Shown here in pieces: positions 1 through 7,275 of a stretch of 40,305 nt of DNA. The notes beneath the pieces are model-generated. The model saw nothing but the letters and a program-made list of their open reading frames with translations, searched no databases and was not told the origin of the DNA. A program made the position numbers and the translations under genes. This stretch comes from Verrucomicrobiota bacterium (lineage in GTDB: Bacteria; Chlamydiota; Chlamydiia; Chlamydiales; JAEYWL01): NCBI GenBank assembly GCA_023428915.1, contig JAEYWL010000052.1:1-40305 (forward strand). The letters are read 5' to 3'. Position 1 is the first letter of the stretch. Every line of letters starts with the position of its first letter.

Positions 1-180
1 CTGCACTTGCCAATTGAAACGCTAAGCCCCTCGGCCAAGTCACGACTTGGCTCTTCGGGACTTATCCTTTCACTTGTCAAGTTCGGCAATGTTCAAGCGT
101 GATTTAGGGGCGCAACTTGGGTTTTAAAAACAATTTCAAAATTTCGCCAATTCTTGTGAACGAAAAAAAATTATAAGAAA
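1..180. other. Leading intergenic stretch with a palindrome
   Basis: No gene is seen here. The stretch holds a perfect 8-bp inverted repeat, GCCAAGTC at 34-41 and GACTTGGC at 44-51, inside a longer imperfect stem that begins near the AAGCCCC at 24. It could be the end of a small intergenic repeat or a terminator for a gene left of the window. It has no clear U-tract, so I cannot decide. The last 60 bases are A+T-rich. Confidence 0.35.
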
Positions 181-561
181 TCAATATTTAGATAGAACTA
201 GATCAGCTTGTTTAATGTGTTCAGCTTTAATCACAGCAGACAAAGGAATTGAGCCATTGTAAAGATGGTAATATTCTGTATTGCCGCCTGGATTTTTTTC
301 CTTTACAAGCTTCCCTTTTAATTTTTGGGGAGAAATTTTCAAGAGATAAAAACTGGATTTATCTTTCCAGCATTTTTGGATGATCTTTTTGAGCTGAGCC
401 TCTTCAGCTAAATGAATGAACTTTTCATCTTCGGCGGGTAAAACAAGTTGTTTTTTCTTTTGACTGGCCTGCCAATTTTCTTCTGAAACTATTTTATACA
501 AAAAAAACGTTTTGCCACTTCCCTTTGCACCTAAAAGCAGTGCTAGTGATACACTCATCAT
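181..561 (-). CDS. Small P-loop (Walker A) protein of unknown function
   Basis: This 126-residue protein has a clear Walker A loop at its very start (GAKGSGKT, about residues 11-18), directly after a short hydrophobic strand. That is the usual beginning of a P-loop NTPase. The rest is basic and lysine-rich, and I see no Walker B, switch or transmembrane segment. The start at 561 is supported by AGAGGG about 8 bases upstream. An alternative start is the next Met. It lies 58 bases downstream of the dienelactone hydrolase gene on the same strand and may be cotranscribed. At this length it could be a minimal ATP/GTP-binding protein or a shortened remnant of a larger NTPase. I do not recognise a family. 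Confidence 0.6.
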   Translation of the reverse strand: MMSVSLALLLGAKGSGKTFFLYKIVSEENWQASQKKKQLVLPAEDEKFIHLAEEAQLKKIIQKCWKDKSSFYLLKISPQKLKGKLVKEKNPGGNTEYYHLYNGSIPLSAVIKAEHIKQADLVLSKY

Positions 562-619
562 AAGTTTTTCCCTCTTATATACTGCTGTAACATGGCCTGC
601 ATGTTTTGTTCAACATATT

Positions 620-1351
620 TCAAGCAAATATCTCGGAAAAAAAACTGCGCATTGCCGACCAAGCCCGATCTGCAGTTTGCTTATTGTAGATTAACCCATT
701 TTTGATATCATGCGCTTCGGGATTTGTAAAAGCGTGGGAAGTACCGCCATAAATATTCATTTGCCAATCTACTTTAGCTTCAGTGAGTTCAGTTTGGATT
801 TGCAGGATATCCTGCTGACTTACTAGCGGATCATCGTGTCCATGCAGCATAAGCAATGAGCCTTTAATTCCCTTAGCGATAGGAACAGTTTTAGCTCTAT
901 GCCCCTCTTTTTCATTAGCCAGCACTCCATGAAAGCTAACGGCGCCTTTAATAGGCGTGCCGCTGCGCAGCAGCTCAATAGCCACTAAACCGCCAAAGCA
1001 AAATCCGATAATTCCAATACGCGTTGCGTCAACTGCTGCATGCTGCACAACTGTATCGTAAGCTGCAATGATTCTTTTTTGCATGACGTGGCGATCCAAG
1101 AAAAGCGGCCCCATCAAAGCCCTAGCCTCCTCATCTGTTTTTGCTAGTTTGTTATGTCCATATACGTCAGCTGCAAATGCAACGTAACCTAATGAAGCTA
1201 AGTACTCTGCTTTTTGCTTTGCAAAGGCGTCCAAGCCATACCAGGCATGGGCAATGATTATTGCTGGCTTCTTTTCTGCGGCGGGGTTATAATAAAAATG
1301 GCCGAACAGTTCGCTTTTGTCCGCTGAATAGTTTTTTTGTTCTGTTAGCAT
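620..1351 (-). CDS. Dienelactone hydrolase family protein
   Basis: This 243-residue alpha/beta hydrolase matches the dienelactone hydrolase (carboxymethylenebutenolidase-like) family in length and motifs. The nucleophile elbow is GFCFGG with Cys118, where most hydrolases have Ser. The acid is probably Asp174 in HGHDDPLV, and the base is His206 in GGTSHAF. That gives the family's Cys-Asp-His triad. No signal peptide is seen, so it should be cytosolic. Known members hydrolyse dienelactone, but many bacterial homologues have no known substrate and act as general esterases. Nothing in the neighbourhood points to aromatic degradation. The start is supported by GGAG seven bases before the ATG. It probably forms an operon with the P-loop gene downstream. 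Confidence 0.88.
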   Translation of the reverse strand: MLTEQKNYSADKSELFGHFYYNPAAEKKPAIIIAHAWYGLDAFAKQKAEYLASLGYVAFAADVYGHNKLAKTDEEARALMGPLFLDRHVMQKRIIAAYDTVVQHAAVDATRIGIIGFCFGGLVAIELLRSGTPIKGAVSFHGVLANEKEGHRAKTVPIAKGIKGSLLMLHGHDDPLVSQQDILQIQTELTEAKVDWQMNIYGGTSHAFTNPEAHDIKNGLIYNKQTADRAWSAMRSFFSEIFA

Positions 1352-1442
1352 AGCGTTACTCCGTTATTCTCATTACTTTTGTATACTAAAAACGATATTT
1401 GATATGCAAATAGCGCGGGATGAACCCGCTATTGGAGGAAGT

Positions 1443-1604
1443 ATGTTAAACTGGGCTCTCACCTTCTTGATTATCGCGTTAGTCGCTGCCGTGTTAGGTT
1501 TCGGCGGCATTGCTGGTGTGGCAACAGAAATTGCCAAAGTTCTATTCTTTATTTTTATTATCCTTTTCCTGGTTTCTCTAATAATGGGCTTAGTGCGCAG
1601 ATAG
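1443..1604 (+). CDS. DUF1328 (UPF0391, YtjA-like) small membrane protein
   Basis: This 53-residue, almost wholly hydrophobic protein begins MLNWALTFLIIALVAAVLGF. It carries the GFGGIAGVATEIAKVLFFIF block typical of the DUF1328/UPF0391 family. Two membrane-spanning segments are expected, with a short basic tail (RR). The function is unknown across the family, and such peptides often accompany stress genes. The ATG at 1443 is chosen over an upstream in-frame ATG at 1404 because GGAGGA lies four bases before it and the 53-residue product has the family's usual length. The MITE-like repeat at 1641 follows the stop codon and may act as its terminator. Confidence 0.85.
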   Translation: MLNWALTFLIIALVAAVLGFGGIAGVATEIAKVLFFIFIILFLVSLIMGLVRR

Positions 1605-1640
1605 CATTGCAATTTCATTTTTGCTATAATCCGGCCGAGA

Positions 1641-1739
1641 TTAAAACTCGACTTGCTACCTTCTAAGAGTCAGATTCAAGCTCTTAGAGAGAAAAAACTT
1701 TCGAATATGACTTATTATCAGGTAGCAAGTCTGGTTTAA
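1641..1739. repeat. MITE-like inverted-repeat element, copy 1
   Basis: This ~99-bp element has imperfect terminal inverted repeats sharing the core ACTTGCTACCT (left) and AGGTAGCAAGT (right). Its interior is almost identical to the element at 4324-4423, including CTAAGAGTCAGATTC and AGAGAGAAAAAACTTTCG. An internal hairpin, AAGAG...CTCTT, is also present. It codes for nothing. It sits between DUF1328 and uup and could form a long hairpin that ends transcription. Confidence 0.85.
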
Positions 1740-1812
1740 AGTGTAAAATTTGCACTCTGATCCCGGCTGGAGTATTATACTTTTCGCCGCATACACTTTT
1801 CACAGGATTGAA

Positions 1813-3621
1813 ATGTCACCACTAATTAGTTGCGAGGGTATTAGTAAAGCTCACGGTTCGCTTGAGCTTTTTAAGAATCTGACATTGAGTATTTTTAAAG
1901 GCGATCGAATTGGTTTAATCGGTCCTAATGGTGCGGGTAAATCTACGTTATTAAAAATTTTAGTTGGACTTGAGCATCCCGATGCCGGCCAAGTCGTAGT
2001 TCAAAAACAGGTACGGGTTGGCTATGTCCCGCAAGAGTCAAATTTTCCCGGAAAGAGCATCAAACAAATATTACGTGAAGCCTTTACGCCTTTAACAGCA
2101 ACTGAAGAACACGAAATAGAAACCCATATTGATGTCACCATGGGACGCATGGGTTTTGAAGATCCAGACATACTCGCCACCCATCTTTCAGGGGGCTGGA
2201 AAAAACGGCTGGAGATCGCTAAACAACTCGTCACCTTCCCTGATGTTCTTCTTTTAGACGAACCTACAAACCATCTGGATCTAAATGGCATCCTTTGGCT
2301 CGAGAAATTCCTGCTTAGACAAAATTTTGCCTATTTGGTTATCAGCCATGACCGTTATTTTTTAGAAAACATTTCAAGTAAAGTCATTGAAATAAACCCC
2401 GCATTTCCAAAAGGGATGTTTGGTGCAGAAGGCCCCTACAGTAATTTTTTAGAAAAGCGGGAGCTCTTTTTGGCCGGACAGGCCGAACAGGAAAAATCAT
2501 TAAATTCAAAAGTGCGGCGTGAAATCGAGTGGTTAAAGCAGAACCCTAAAGCGCGCACAACAAAGTCACGTTCCCGCATCCAGGAAGCAGAGCGCTTGCA
2601 ACGCGAACTGGGAGAGATTAAAGGCAGGAACCAACAGACCAACACCTCTGAAATAAGCTTCTCTTCCACTGACAGAGAAACGCGCAAATTATTGACAGTT
2701 AAAAATTTAGCTAAATCCATGGGAGGTAAAACGCTTTTCTCAGGCGTAGACCTGAACCTATCACCCGGATTGCGTTTAGGGCTGGTTGGCGCCAATGGAA
2801 CAGGTAAAAGCACCTTTTTAAAACTCTTGTCGGGACAAATTGCCCCTGACATGGGCACGCTTAAACGTGCTGAAGGAGTCCAAACTGTCTTGTTTGATCA
2901 GCATCGCGAGCAATTGCCGCTCAAGGCCACATTGCGCAGTGCGCTATCTCCTGAAGGGGACTGGGTCCATTATCGCGGCAGAACTATTCACGTCAATGGC
3001 TGGTGTAAAAAGTTTCTCTTTTCTCCTGACCGGCTTGATCTTCCTGTCAGCAGATTATCAGGGGGAGAGCGGGCACGTATATTAATCGCCAGGCTAATGC
3101 TAAAAACAGCTGACATTCTTTTATTAGATGAACCAACCAATGATCTGGATATTCCTACCCTGGAAGTTCTGGAGGAGAGTTTGCGGGAATTTCCAGGCGC
3201 TGTGGTACTCATCACACATGATCGCTATATTCTTGAGGAAACTTGCAATTTATTATTGGGCTTTCCAGGAAATGGCAAGGCAGCATTTGTGGCTGATTAT
3301 GGACAATGGGAAGAGCTCTTAGAAAATCAAAAGCGGGAACCTGCCGCTAAATCAGAGCCCAAAAAAACCTCCTCAGCGCAACCAGTAAAGCCTGGCGCTA
3401 AACTCAGCTATAAAGAAAAAAAAGAATTGGATGAGATGGAGTCCCGGATTGCAATGGCAGATGCTGAAGTGGACCGCTGCCGTTTGCGTTTGGAGGATCC
3501 CGCTCTCGCAAATCGGGCAGATGCTCTGCAGGAAGCCTGCTTAGCTCTGCATAAAGCAGAGGAAGCTCTCAACAATCTCTATATCCGTTGGCAGGAACTT
3601 GAAGAAAAACAAAACAAATAA
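1813..3621 (+). CDS. uup: ABC-F family ATPase, Uup-like
   Basis: This protein of about 602 residues has two ABC ATPase domains and no membrane segment, which is the ABC-F layout. Domain 1 has Walker A GPNGAGKS and signature LSGGWKKR. Domain 2 has Walker A GANGTGKS and signature LSGGERAR. Both have Walker B LLLDEPTN followed by a D-loop. A charged linker joins the domains. The last ~75 residues form a Glu/Lys-rich coiled coil, the C-terminal DNA-binding-type extension of Uup. Uup in E. coli acts at replication or recombination intermediates and contacts ribosomes, whereas other ABC-F proteins act in translation. A TTG at 1750 would add 21 residues. The ATG at 1813 is preferred because it begins the conserved domain. 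Confidence 0.9.
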   Translation: MSPLISCEGISKAHGSLELFKNLTLSIFKGDRIGLIGPNGAGKSTLLKILVGLEHPDAGQVVVQKQVRVGYVPQESNFPGKSIKQILREAFTPLTATEEHEIETHIDVTMGRMGFEDPDILATHLSGGWKKRLEIAKQLVTFPDVLLLDEPTNHLDLNGILWLEKFLLRQNFAYLVISHDRYFLENISSKVIEINPAFPKGMFGAEGPYSNFLEKRELFLAGQAEQEKSLNSKVRREIEWLKQNPKARTTKSRSRIQEAERLQRELGEIKGRNQQTNTSEISFSSTDRETRKLLTVKNLAKSMGGKTLFSGVDLNLSPGLRLGLVGANGTGKSTFLKLLSGQIAPDMGTLKRAEGVQTVLFDQHREQLPLKATLRSALSPEGDWVHYRGRTIHVNGWCKKFLFSPDRLDLPVSRLSGGERARILIARLMLKTADILLLDEPTNDLDIPTLEVLEESLREFPGAVVLITHDRYILEETCNLLLGFPGNGKAAFVADYGQWEELLENQKREPAAKSEPKKTSSAQPVKPGAKLSYKEKKELDEMESRIAMADAEVDRCRLRLEDPALANRADALQEACLALHKAEEALNNLYIRWQELEEKQNK

Positions 3622-3705
3622 CTTGCCAAACCTGAAAGCATTTTGCATAGTCCATTTTGCGTCCTAACTCATGCCCTTTGATCAACATGCATTTATTTTT
3701 CTTTA

Positions 3706-3831
3706 AACCAAAGAGAGGCTGTGAAAGATAGGCTATTAATAATTTCTGCCGTCCTTACAAGACTCGAATATTGTTTACATCATGTTACCAGGCCTAAAGA
3801 AATTTATTTTCTTTACAGCCTCTCTGTGATT
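3706..3831. repeat. Possible MITE with inverted ends related to the IS at 11358
   Basis: AGAGAGGCTGTGAAAG at 3712-3727 is the near-perfect inverse of CTTTACAGCCTCTCT at 3811-3825, with about 83 noncoding bases between. The left end (AACCAAAGAGAGGCTGTGAA) resembles the IS end near 11979-11996 read in reverse (AACCACTATGAGGGCTGTGA). This suggests a non-autonomous derivative. It might alternatively be a structured leader or sRNA upstream of tspO. Confidence 0.5.
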
Positions 3832-3850
3832 AAAAAAATAAAGAGGTTTT

Positions 3851-4327
3851 ATGAGCATATTTCCGCGTCAGTTTGATAAATTGTTCCCTTGCGTCCTGCT
3901 GTGTTTATTTGTGGGATGGATGGGTGGTATTATTACCGAAGACTCTGTTAAAACATGGTATCCTACTTTACATAAACCTTCTTGGACACCTCCTAACTGG
4001 GTATTTCCGTTAGTTTGGACTTTATTATATACTCTAATGGGAATCTCGCTTTGGTTAGTCTGGATTACGCCGGCTAGTGAAAAATGGCCGGCATATCTAT
4101 TTTTTGCTGTGCAAATGGCCTTAAATTTCGCCTGGTCCTGGATCTTTTTTTATGAGAAAAGCCTATTTTTTGCTTTAGCGGAACTTACAGTACTATGGTT
4201 GTGCGCCGCCGGGATGATTTACCATTTTAGAAAGATCAATCCCCTTGCTGGCTACTTGCAACTCCCCTATTTGCTGTGGTTGACTTATGCCTTCAGCCTA
4301 AATGCATACATCTGGTTGTATAATTAA
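3851..4327 (+). CDS. tspO: TspO/MBR (translocator protein) family
   Basis: This 158-residue integral membrane protein shows the TspO/peripheral benzodiazepine receptor hallmark: WYPTLHKPSWTPPNWVFPLVW near residues 36-56, five hydrophobic segments, and conserved Trp and Asn residues (LNFAWSWIFF). TspO proteins bind porphyrins, haem precursors and sterols, and modulate tetrapyrrole or stress responses. The length is as expected. The start is preceded by AAAGAGG with good spacing. It stands alone, and its stop codon lies inside the left end of the second MITE-like element. A host-metabolite role in an intracellular bacterium is possible but is only inference. Confidence 0.93.
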   Translation: MSIFPRQFDKLFPCVLLCLFVGWMGGIITEDSVKTWYPTLHKPSWTPPNWVFPLVWTLLYTLMGISLWLVWITPASEKWPAYLFFAVQMALNFAWSWIFFYEKSLFFALAELTVLWLCAAGMIYHFRKINPLAGYLQLPYLLWLTYAFSLNAYIWLYN

Positions 4328-4423
4328 AACCCGACTTGCTACCTTACTAAGAGTCAGATTCGAGCTCTTAGAGAGAAAAAACTTTCGAATATGACTTATT
4401 ATAAGGTAGCAAGTCGGGTTTAA
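4324..4423. repeat. MITE-like inverted-repeat element, copy 2 (best preserved)
   Basis: This 100-bp element has terminal inverted repeats of about 22 bp that differ by one base. The left end contains ACCCGACTTGCTACCTTA and the right end TAAGGTAGCAAGTCGGGT. Its interior differs from the copy at 1641 at only a few positions. The TAA stop of tspO lies within its left end. Folded as RNA it would give a long stem that may terminate tspO transcription. Confidence 0.9.
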
Positions 4424-4454
4424 ATCTCTACCATTGATTTAATAAATAAAAAAA

Positions 4455-4480
4455 TTATAAGGTAGCAATTAAGGTCTAAA
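4455..4480. repeat. Solo right-end fragment of the MITE-like element
   Basis: TTATAAGGTAGCAA at 4455-4468 matches the right end of the full copy, and the diverged tail AAGGTCTAAA resembles its CGGGTTTAAA. There is no left half, so this is a decayed or truncated third copy, just upstream of the efflux operon. Confidence 0.55.
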
Positions 4481-4510
4481 TGAAAATCACCCCGACGGTT
4501 TGTTTGTCTC

Positions 4511-5989
4511 ATGACGTTTACGTGGAAAGACTTAAGAAAATTAACAACGCAGCTAACTCTTTTTCTTAGTTGCTGCAGCTGCTATACCCTCACTGAACCC
4601 GCCCAGCCTTTGGAAGTGCCGGTTTGTCCTTTGGAAAATGCCGCTGCAGAAATTGCTGACGACCCCCTGTTCTCTCTTGGAGAAATAATTCCTGAATGTT
4701 GGTGGGGGCTTCTCAACGATCCGCAGCTGGCAAGCCTTATTGAAATTGCCCTGGAAAACAACCCATCTTTACAAGCAGCTGAAGCACGCATTTTTGCCGC
4801 GCTCTACCAGGCTGAAGCAACCCGCGCCGCCCTGCTTCCAGCCATTAGCCTGGATGGAGATGTACAGAAGGATAGTACAAGTAAGACTGCTGTATTCCCC
4901 CCGCCGCCTCCTGGAAGCGGCTTTAATTACCCTTTTAACTATACTTTATACGAGGCTTTTTTGAGCTTTATGTATGAAATAGATATCTGGAATAAGAATC
5001 ACAATAAACTTGTGGCAGCCCTTGGCTTGATGTATGCGGATATGGCAGAAACTGCTTTTTCCAGGCTGGCCATTAGCATTAATGTCGCACAGACTTACTA
5101 CCATATTCAAATTGATTTAGCCCGCAGGGAACTTGCTTTAACTGCTTTGCAAAACCGCAAGCAAAATCTCGAACTCATTGAAAAGCGTTTTCAAAGAAAT
5201 ATTGCCAATGAATTAGATTTGCTAAATGCGCGAAATGCCTATTCGGCAACCGAACGTTTGATCATTTCAATCGAAGAGGATCTTGAAATTAACCGCCACC
5301 AATTATTTGCATTATTAGGAATGGAAAACGAGGAACCGCTTTTTCAGGTTGAAGTCGCTTCCTGCTGCTTGCCAAAAGTTCCTTATCCTGAGCAATTGCC
5401 TTTGCATCTTATTGCCCATCGCCCTGATATTATTGCTCAAATATGGCTAGTGGAGTCTGCTGTAGCTGATATTGAAGTGGCTAAAGCCGGCTTTTATCCG
5501 GACATAAACCTGACAGGTTTTGCAGGGTATCAAACAATTCACCTCAAGAATTTTTTTGACAGCAAAAGCGGCGATAGCAGCTTAAAATTTGCCTTTTCCC
5601 TGCCTATTTTTACTGGAGGGTTGCTTACAGCTAATTTACGCGGAGCAGAAGTGAGTTATGATGAAGAGGTGTTTGAGTACAATCGCCTAATACTGGAAGC
5701 TGTACGAGAGGTCCTGGATGGCATTACACGATTGCGTAAATCGCGCGACGCAACAGAAAGGCTGGATGAAGAAGCCGGTAATCAAGATCGAATCGCAGAA
5801 CTTACGCAAATGAAACAAAAATATAATGTCGTTTCCGATATCGACACTCTAAACCAGCAGCAGCAAACCCTATATGCAAAAGATGCTGCTCTCCAGTCTA
5901 AAGGAAATGAAATCGATGCCTTCCTGCTTCTTATTAAAGCGCTAGGAGGCGGTTATGATGCCTATTGCGAAAAGGAAGAATGCCTGTGA
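4511..5989 (+). CDS. Outer membrane efflux factor, TolC/NodT family
   Basis: This 492-residue protein has the layout of outer membrane factors such as OprM and NodT. A signal sequence contains a cysteine cluster (LFLSCCSCY, about residues 17-25) that probably serves as a lipobox. It is followed by two copies of the OEP repeat, with motifs such as WWGLLNDPQLASLIEIALEN at the start, ARNAYSATE in the first half, and RPDI and AKAGFYPDINLTGFAG at the second half. It would form the periplasmic tunnel and outer membrane pore of a tripartite pump. The adaptor gene overlaps its 3' end by 10 bases, so the two are translationally coupled. No good ribosome binding site precedes the ATG, and the start is therefore less certain. 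Confidence 0.92.
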   Translation: MTFTWKDLRKLTTQLTLFLSCCSCYTLTEPAQPLEVPVCPLENAAAEIADDPLFSLGEIIPECWWGLLNDPQLASLIEIALENNPSLQAAEARIFAALYQAEATRAALLPAISLDGDVQKDSTSKTAVFPPPPPGSGFNYPFNYTLYEAFLSFMYEIDIWNKNHNKLVAALGLMYADMAETAFSRLAISINVAQTYYHIQIDLARRELALTALQNRKQNLELIEKRFQRNIANELDLLNARNAYSATERLIISIEEDLEINRHQLFALLGMENEEPLFQVEVASCCLPKVPYPEQLPLHLIAHRPDIIAQIWLVESAVADIEVAKAGFYPDINLTGFAGYQTIHLKNFFDSKSGDSSLKFAFSLPIFTGGLLTANLRGAEVSYDEEVFEYNRLILEAVREVLDGITRLRKSRDATERLDEEAGNQDRIAELTQMKQKYNVVSDIDTLNQQQQTLYAKDAALQSKGNEIDAFLLLIKALGGGYDAYCEKEECL

Positions 5990-7275
5990 ACCCAGAACAC
6001 CCAAATCAAATGCCGGATCGCCCCCCACTAGCTGCTGACGCCGGCCCAGTGAAACCTGAAGCGCCAGCTGCGGCAACTCCGCCGCCTATTGACCACCCTA
6101 ACCTCCCCCCGCCTTCAGCTAAACAGCAAAAGCGAAGCAGGGCGACACTTTGGTTGACTCTAATCCTTATATTATTAGGCATAGCCTGGTTTCTTTATTG
6201 GTTCCTCTATGCGCAATACTATGAATATACAGATGATGCTTATACAAATGGCAACTTTATCAATGTCACTTCAGTAATTAATGGCACCCCAATAGCTTTT
6301 TACGCCGATGATACTGACTTTGTTGAAGAAGGGCAGTTATTGATTGCATTAGATCAAACCCCTTATCAGGTCGCTTATGAAAAAGAGCTGGCGGCGTTAG
6401 CCAACGTCATTTTGCAGGTCAATCAGATCTATGATAATGTCCTTGTCAGCGAAGAGGTTGTTAAAAATCGGAGCATTTCGCTTGATCGCGTGCAGTATGA
6501 TTTCAACAACCGCAAGCCTCTAGCTGAGGCCCAAGCAATCTCAAATGAAGAATTCATCCATTCGCAAGACGATTTGCGCCTTGCCCAGTCCAGCTTAAAA
6601 GAGTCTCAAGAGCAGCTGCGGGTAGCAAAAGATGCCAGAGGCAACACCCCCATCGACAAGCACCCGCAAATTATCCAGCAGATTAATGCAGTTATTAGTG
6701 CCTATTATAGGCTGCAGCACTGTTTTATTTATGCCCCGGCTACCGGCTACATAGCCAAGCGCGCAGTACAGCTAGGCCAATGGATTACTCCTGAGGTGTA
6801 TACCATGGCTATAATTCCTACTGCAGGAATGTGGATAGACGCCAACTATAAAGAGACACAGCTGGGCAATATGCGGATTGGCCAGCCGGCAACAGTCACA
6901 TTAGATATTTATGGTTCCAGATTAGTCTTCAATGGCACGGTAGGCGGAATAGCTTCAGGCACCGGCAGTGTATTTTCCTTAATCCCCCCTCAAAATGCCA
7001 CAGGAAATTGGATTAAAATTGTGCAGCGCTTACCCGTGCGCATTTACCTCGACCCTAAGCAAACTGAACGCTTCCCTATGCGCTTAGGGATATCTGCGGA
7101 GGTATATGTCGATATCACAAACACCGACCTGCCTATGTTTGCCTCTAAACCGCACACCCTTCTTATAGGCACTACAACCGTCTTTAATTTAGACTACAAA
7201 GAGGCAGAGGAAGCTATTTCTAAAATAATGAAGGCAAACATCAATCCGCTGCACTTAAAGGTCCAGAATGAATGA
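5980..7275 (+). CDS. Membrane fusion/adaptor protein, HlyD/EmrA type
   Basis: This 431-residue periplasmic adaptor has a proline-rich cytosolic N-terminus (about residues 1-46), one membrane anchor (about 53-76), then YTDDAYTNGNF, the usual EmrA start of the barrel-sandwich domain. The second half of the lipoyl-like domain (IYAPATGYIAKRAVQLGQWI) comes after a coiled-coil hairpin. It links the inner membrane transporter encoded downstream to the outer membrane factor encoded upstream. The ATG at 5980 is chosen over a TTG at 5965 because AAAAGGAAG lies directly before it. It overlaps the upstream gene by 10 bases and the downstream gene by 8, showing a tightly coupled operon. The long proline-rich tail is unusual for EmrA. 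Confidence 0.93.
   Translation: MPVNPEHPNQMPDRPPLAADAGPVKPEAPAAATPPPIDHPNLPPPSAKQQKRSRATLWLTLILILLGIAWFLYWFLYAQYYEYTDDAYTNGNFINVTSVINGTPIAFYADDTDFVEEGQLLIALDQTPYQVAYEKELAALANVILQVNQIYDNVLVSEEVVKNRSISLDRVQYDFNNRKPLAEAQAISNEEFIHSQDDLRLAQSSLKESQEQLRVAKDARGNTPIDKHPQIIQQINAVISAYYRLQHCFIYAPATGYIAKRAVQLGQWITPEVYTMAIIPTAGMWIDANYKETQLGNMRIGQPATVTLDIYGSRLVFNGTVGGIASGTGSVFSLIPPQNATGNWIKIVQRLPVRIYLDPKQTERFPMRLGISAEVYVDITNTDLPMFASKPHTLLIGTTTVFNLDYKEAEEAISKIMKANINPLHLKVQNE

Noticed and set aside
1404..1442. Longer N-terminus for the DUF1328 peptide
   Set aside because: The 13 extra residues are polar and unlike the family, and GGAGGA precedes the internal ATG.
1373..1618. Minus-strand frame across the DUF1328 gene
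   Set aside because: It lies over a recognised family member, is rich in Lys/Ile from reversed hydrophobic codons, and has no start signal.
1750..1812. TTG start for the ABC-F protein
   Set aside because: The extension has no family counterpart, and the conserved domain begins at the ATG at 1813.
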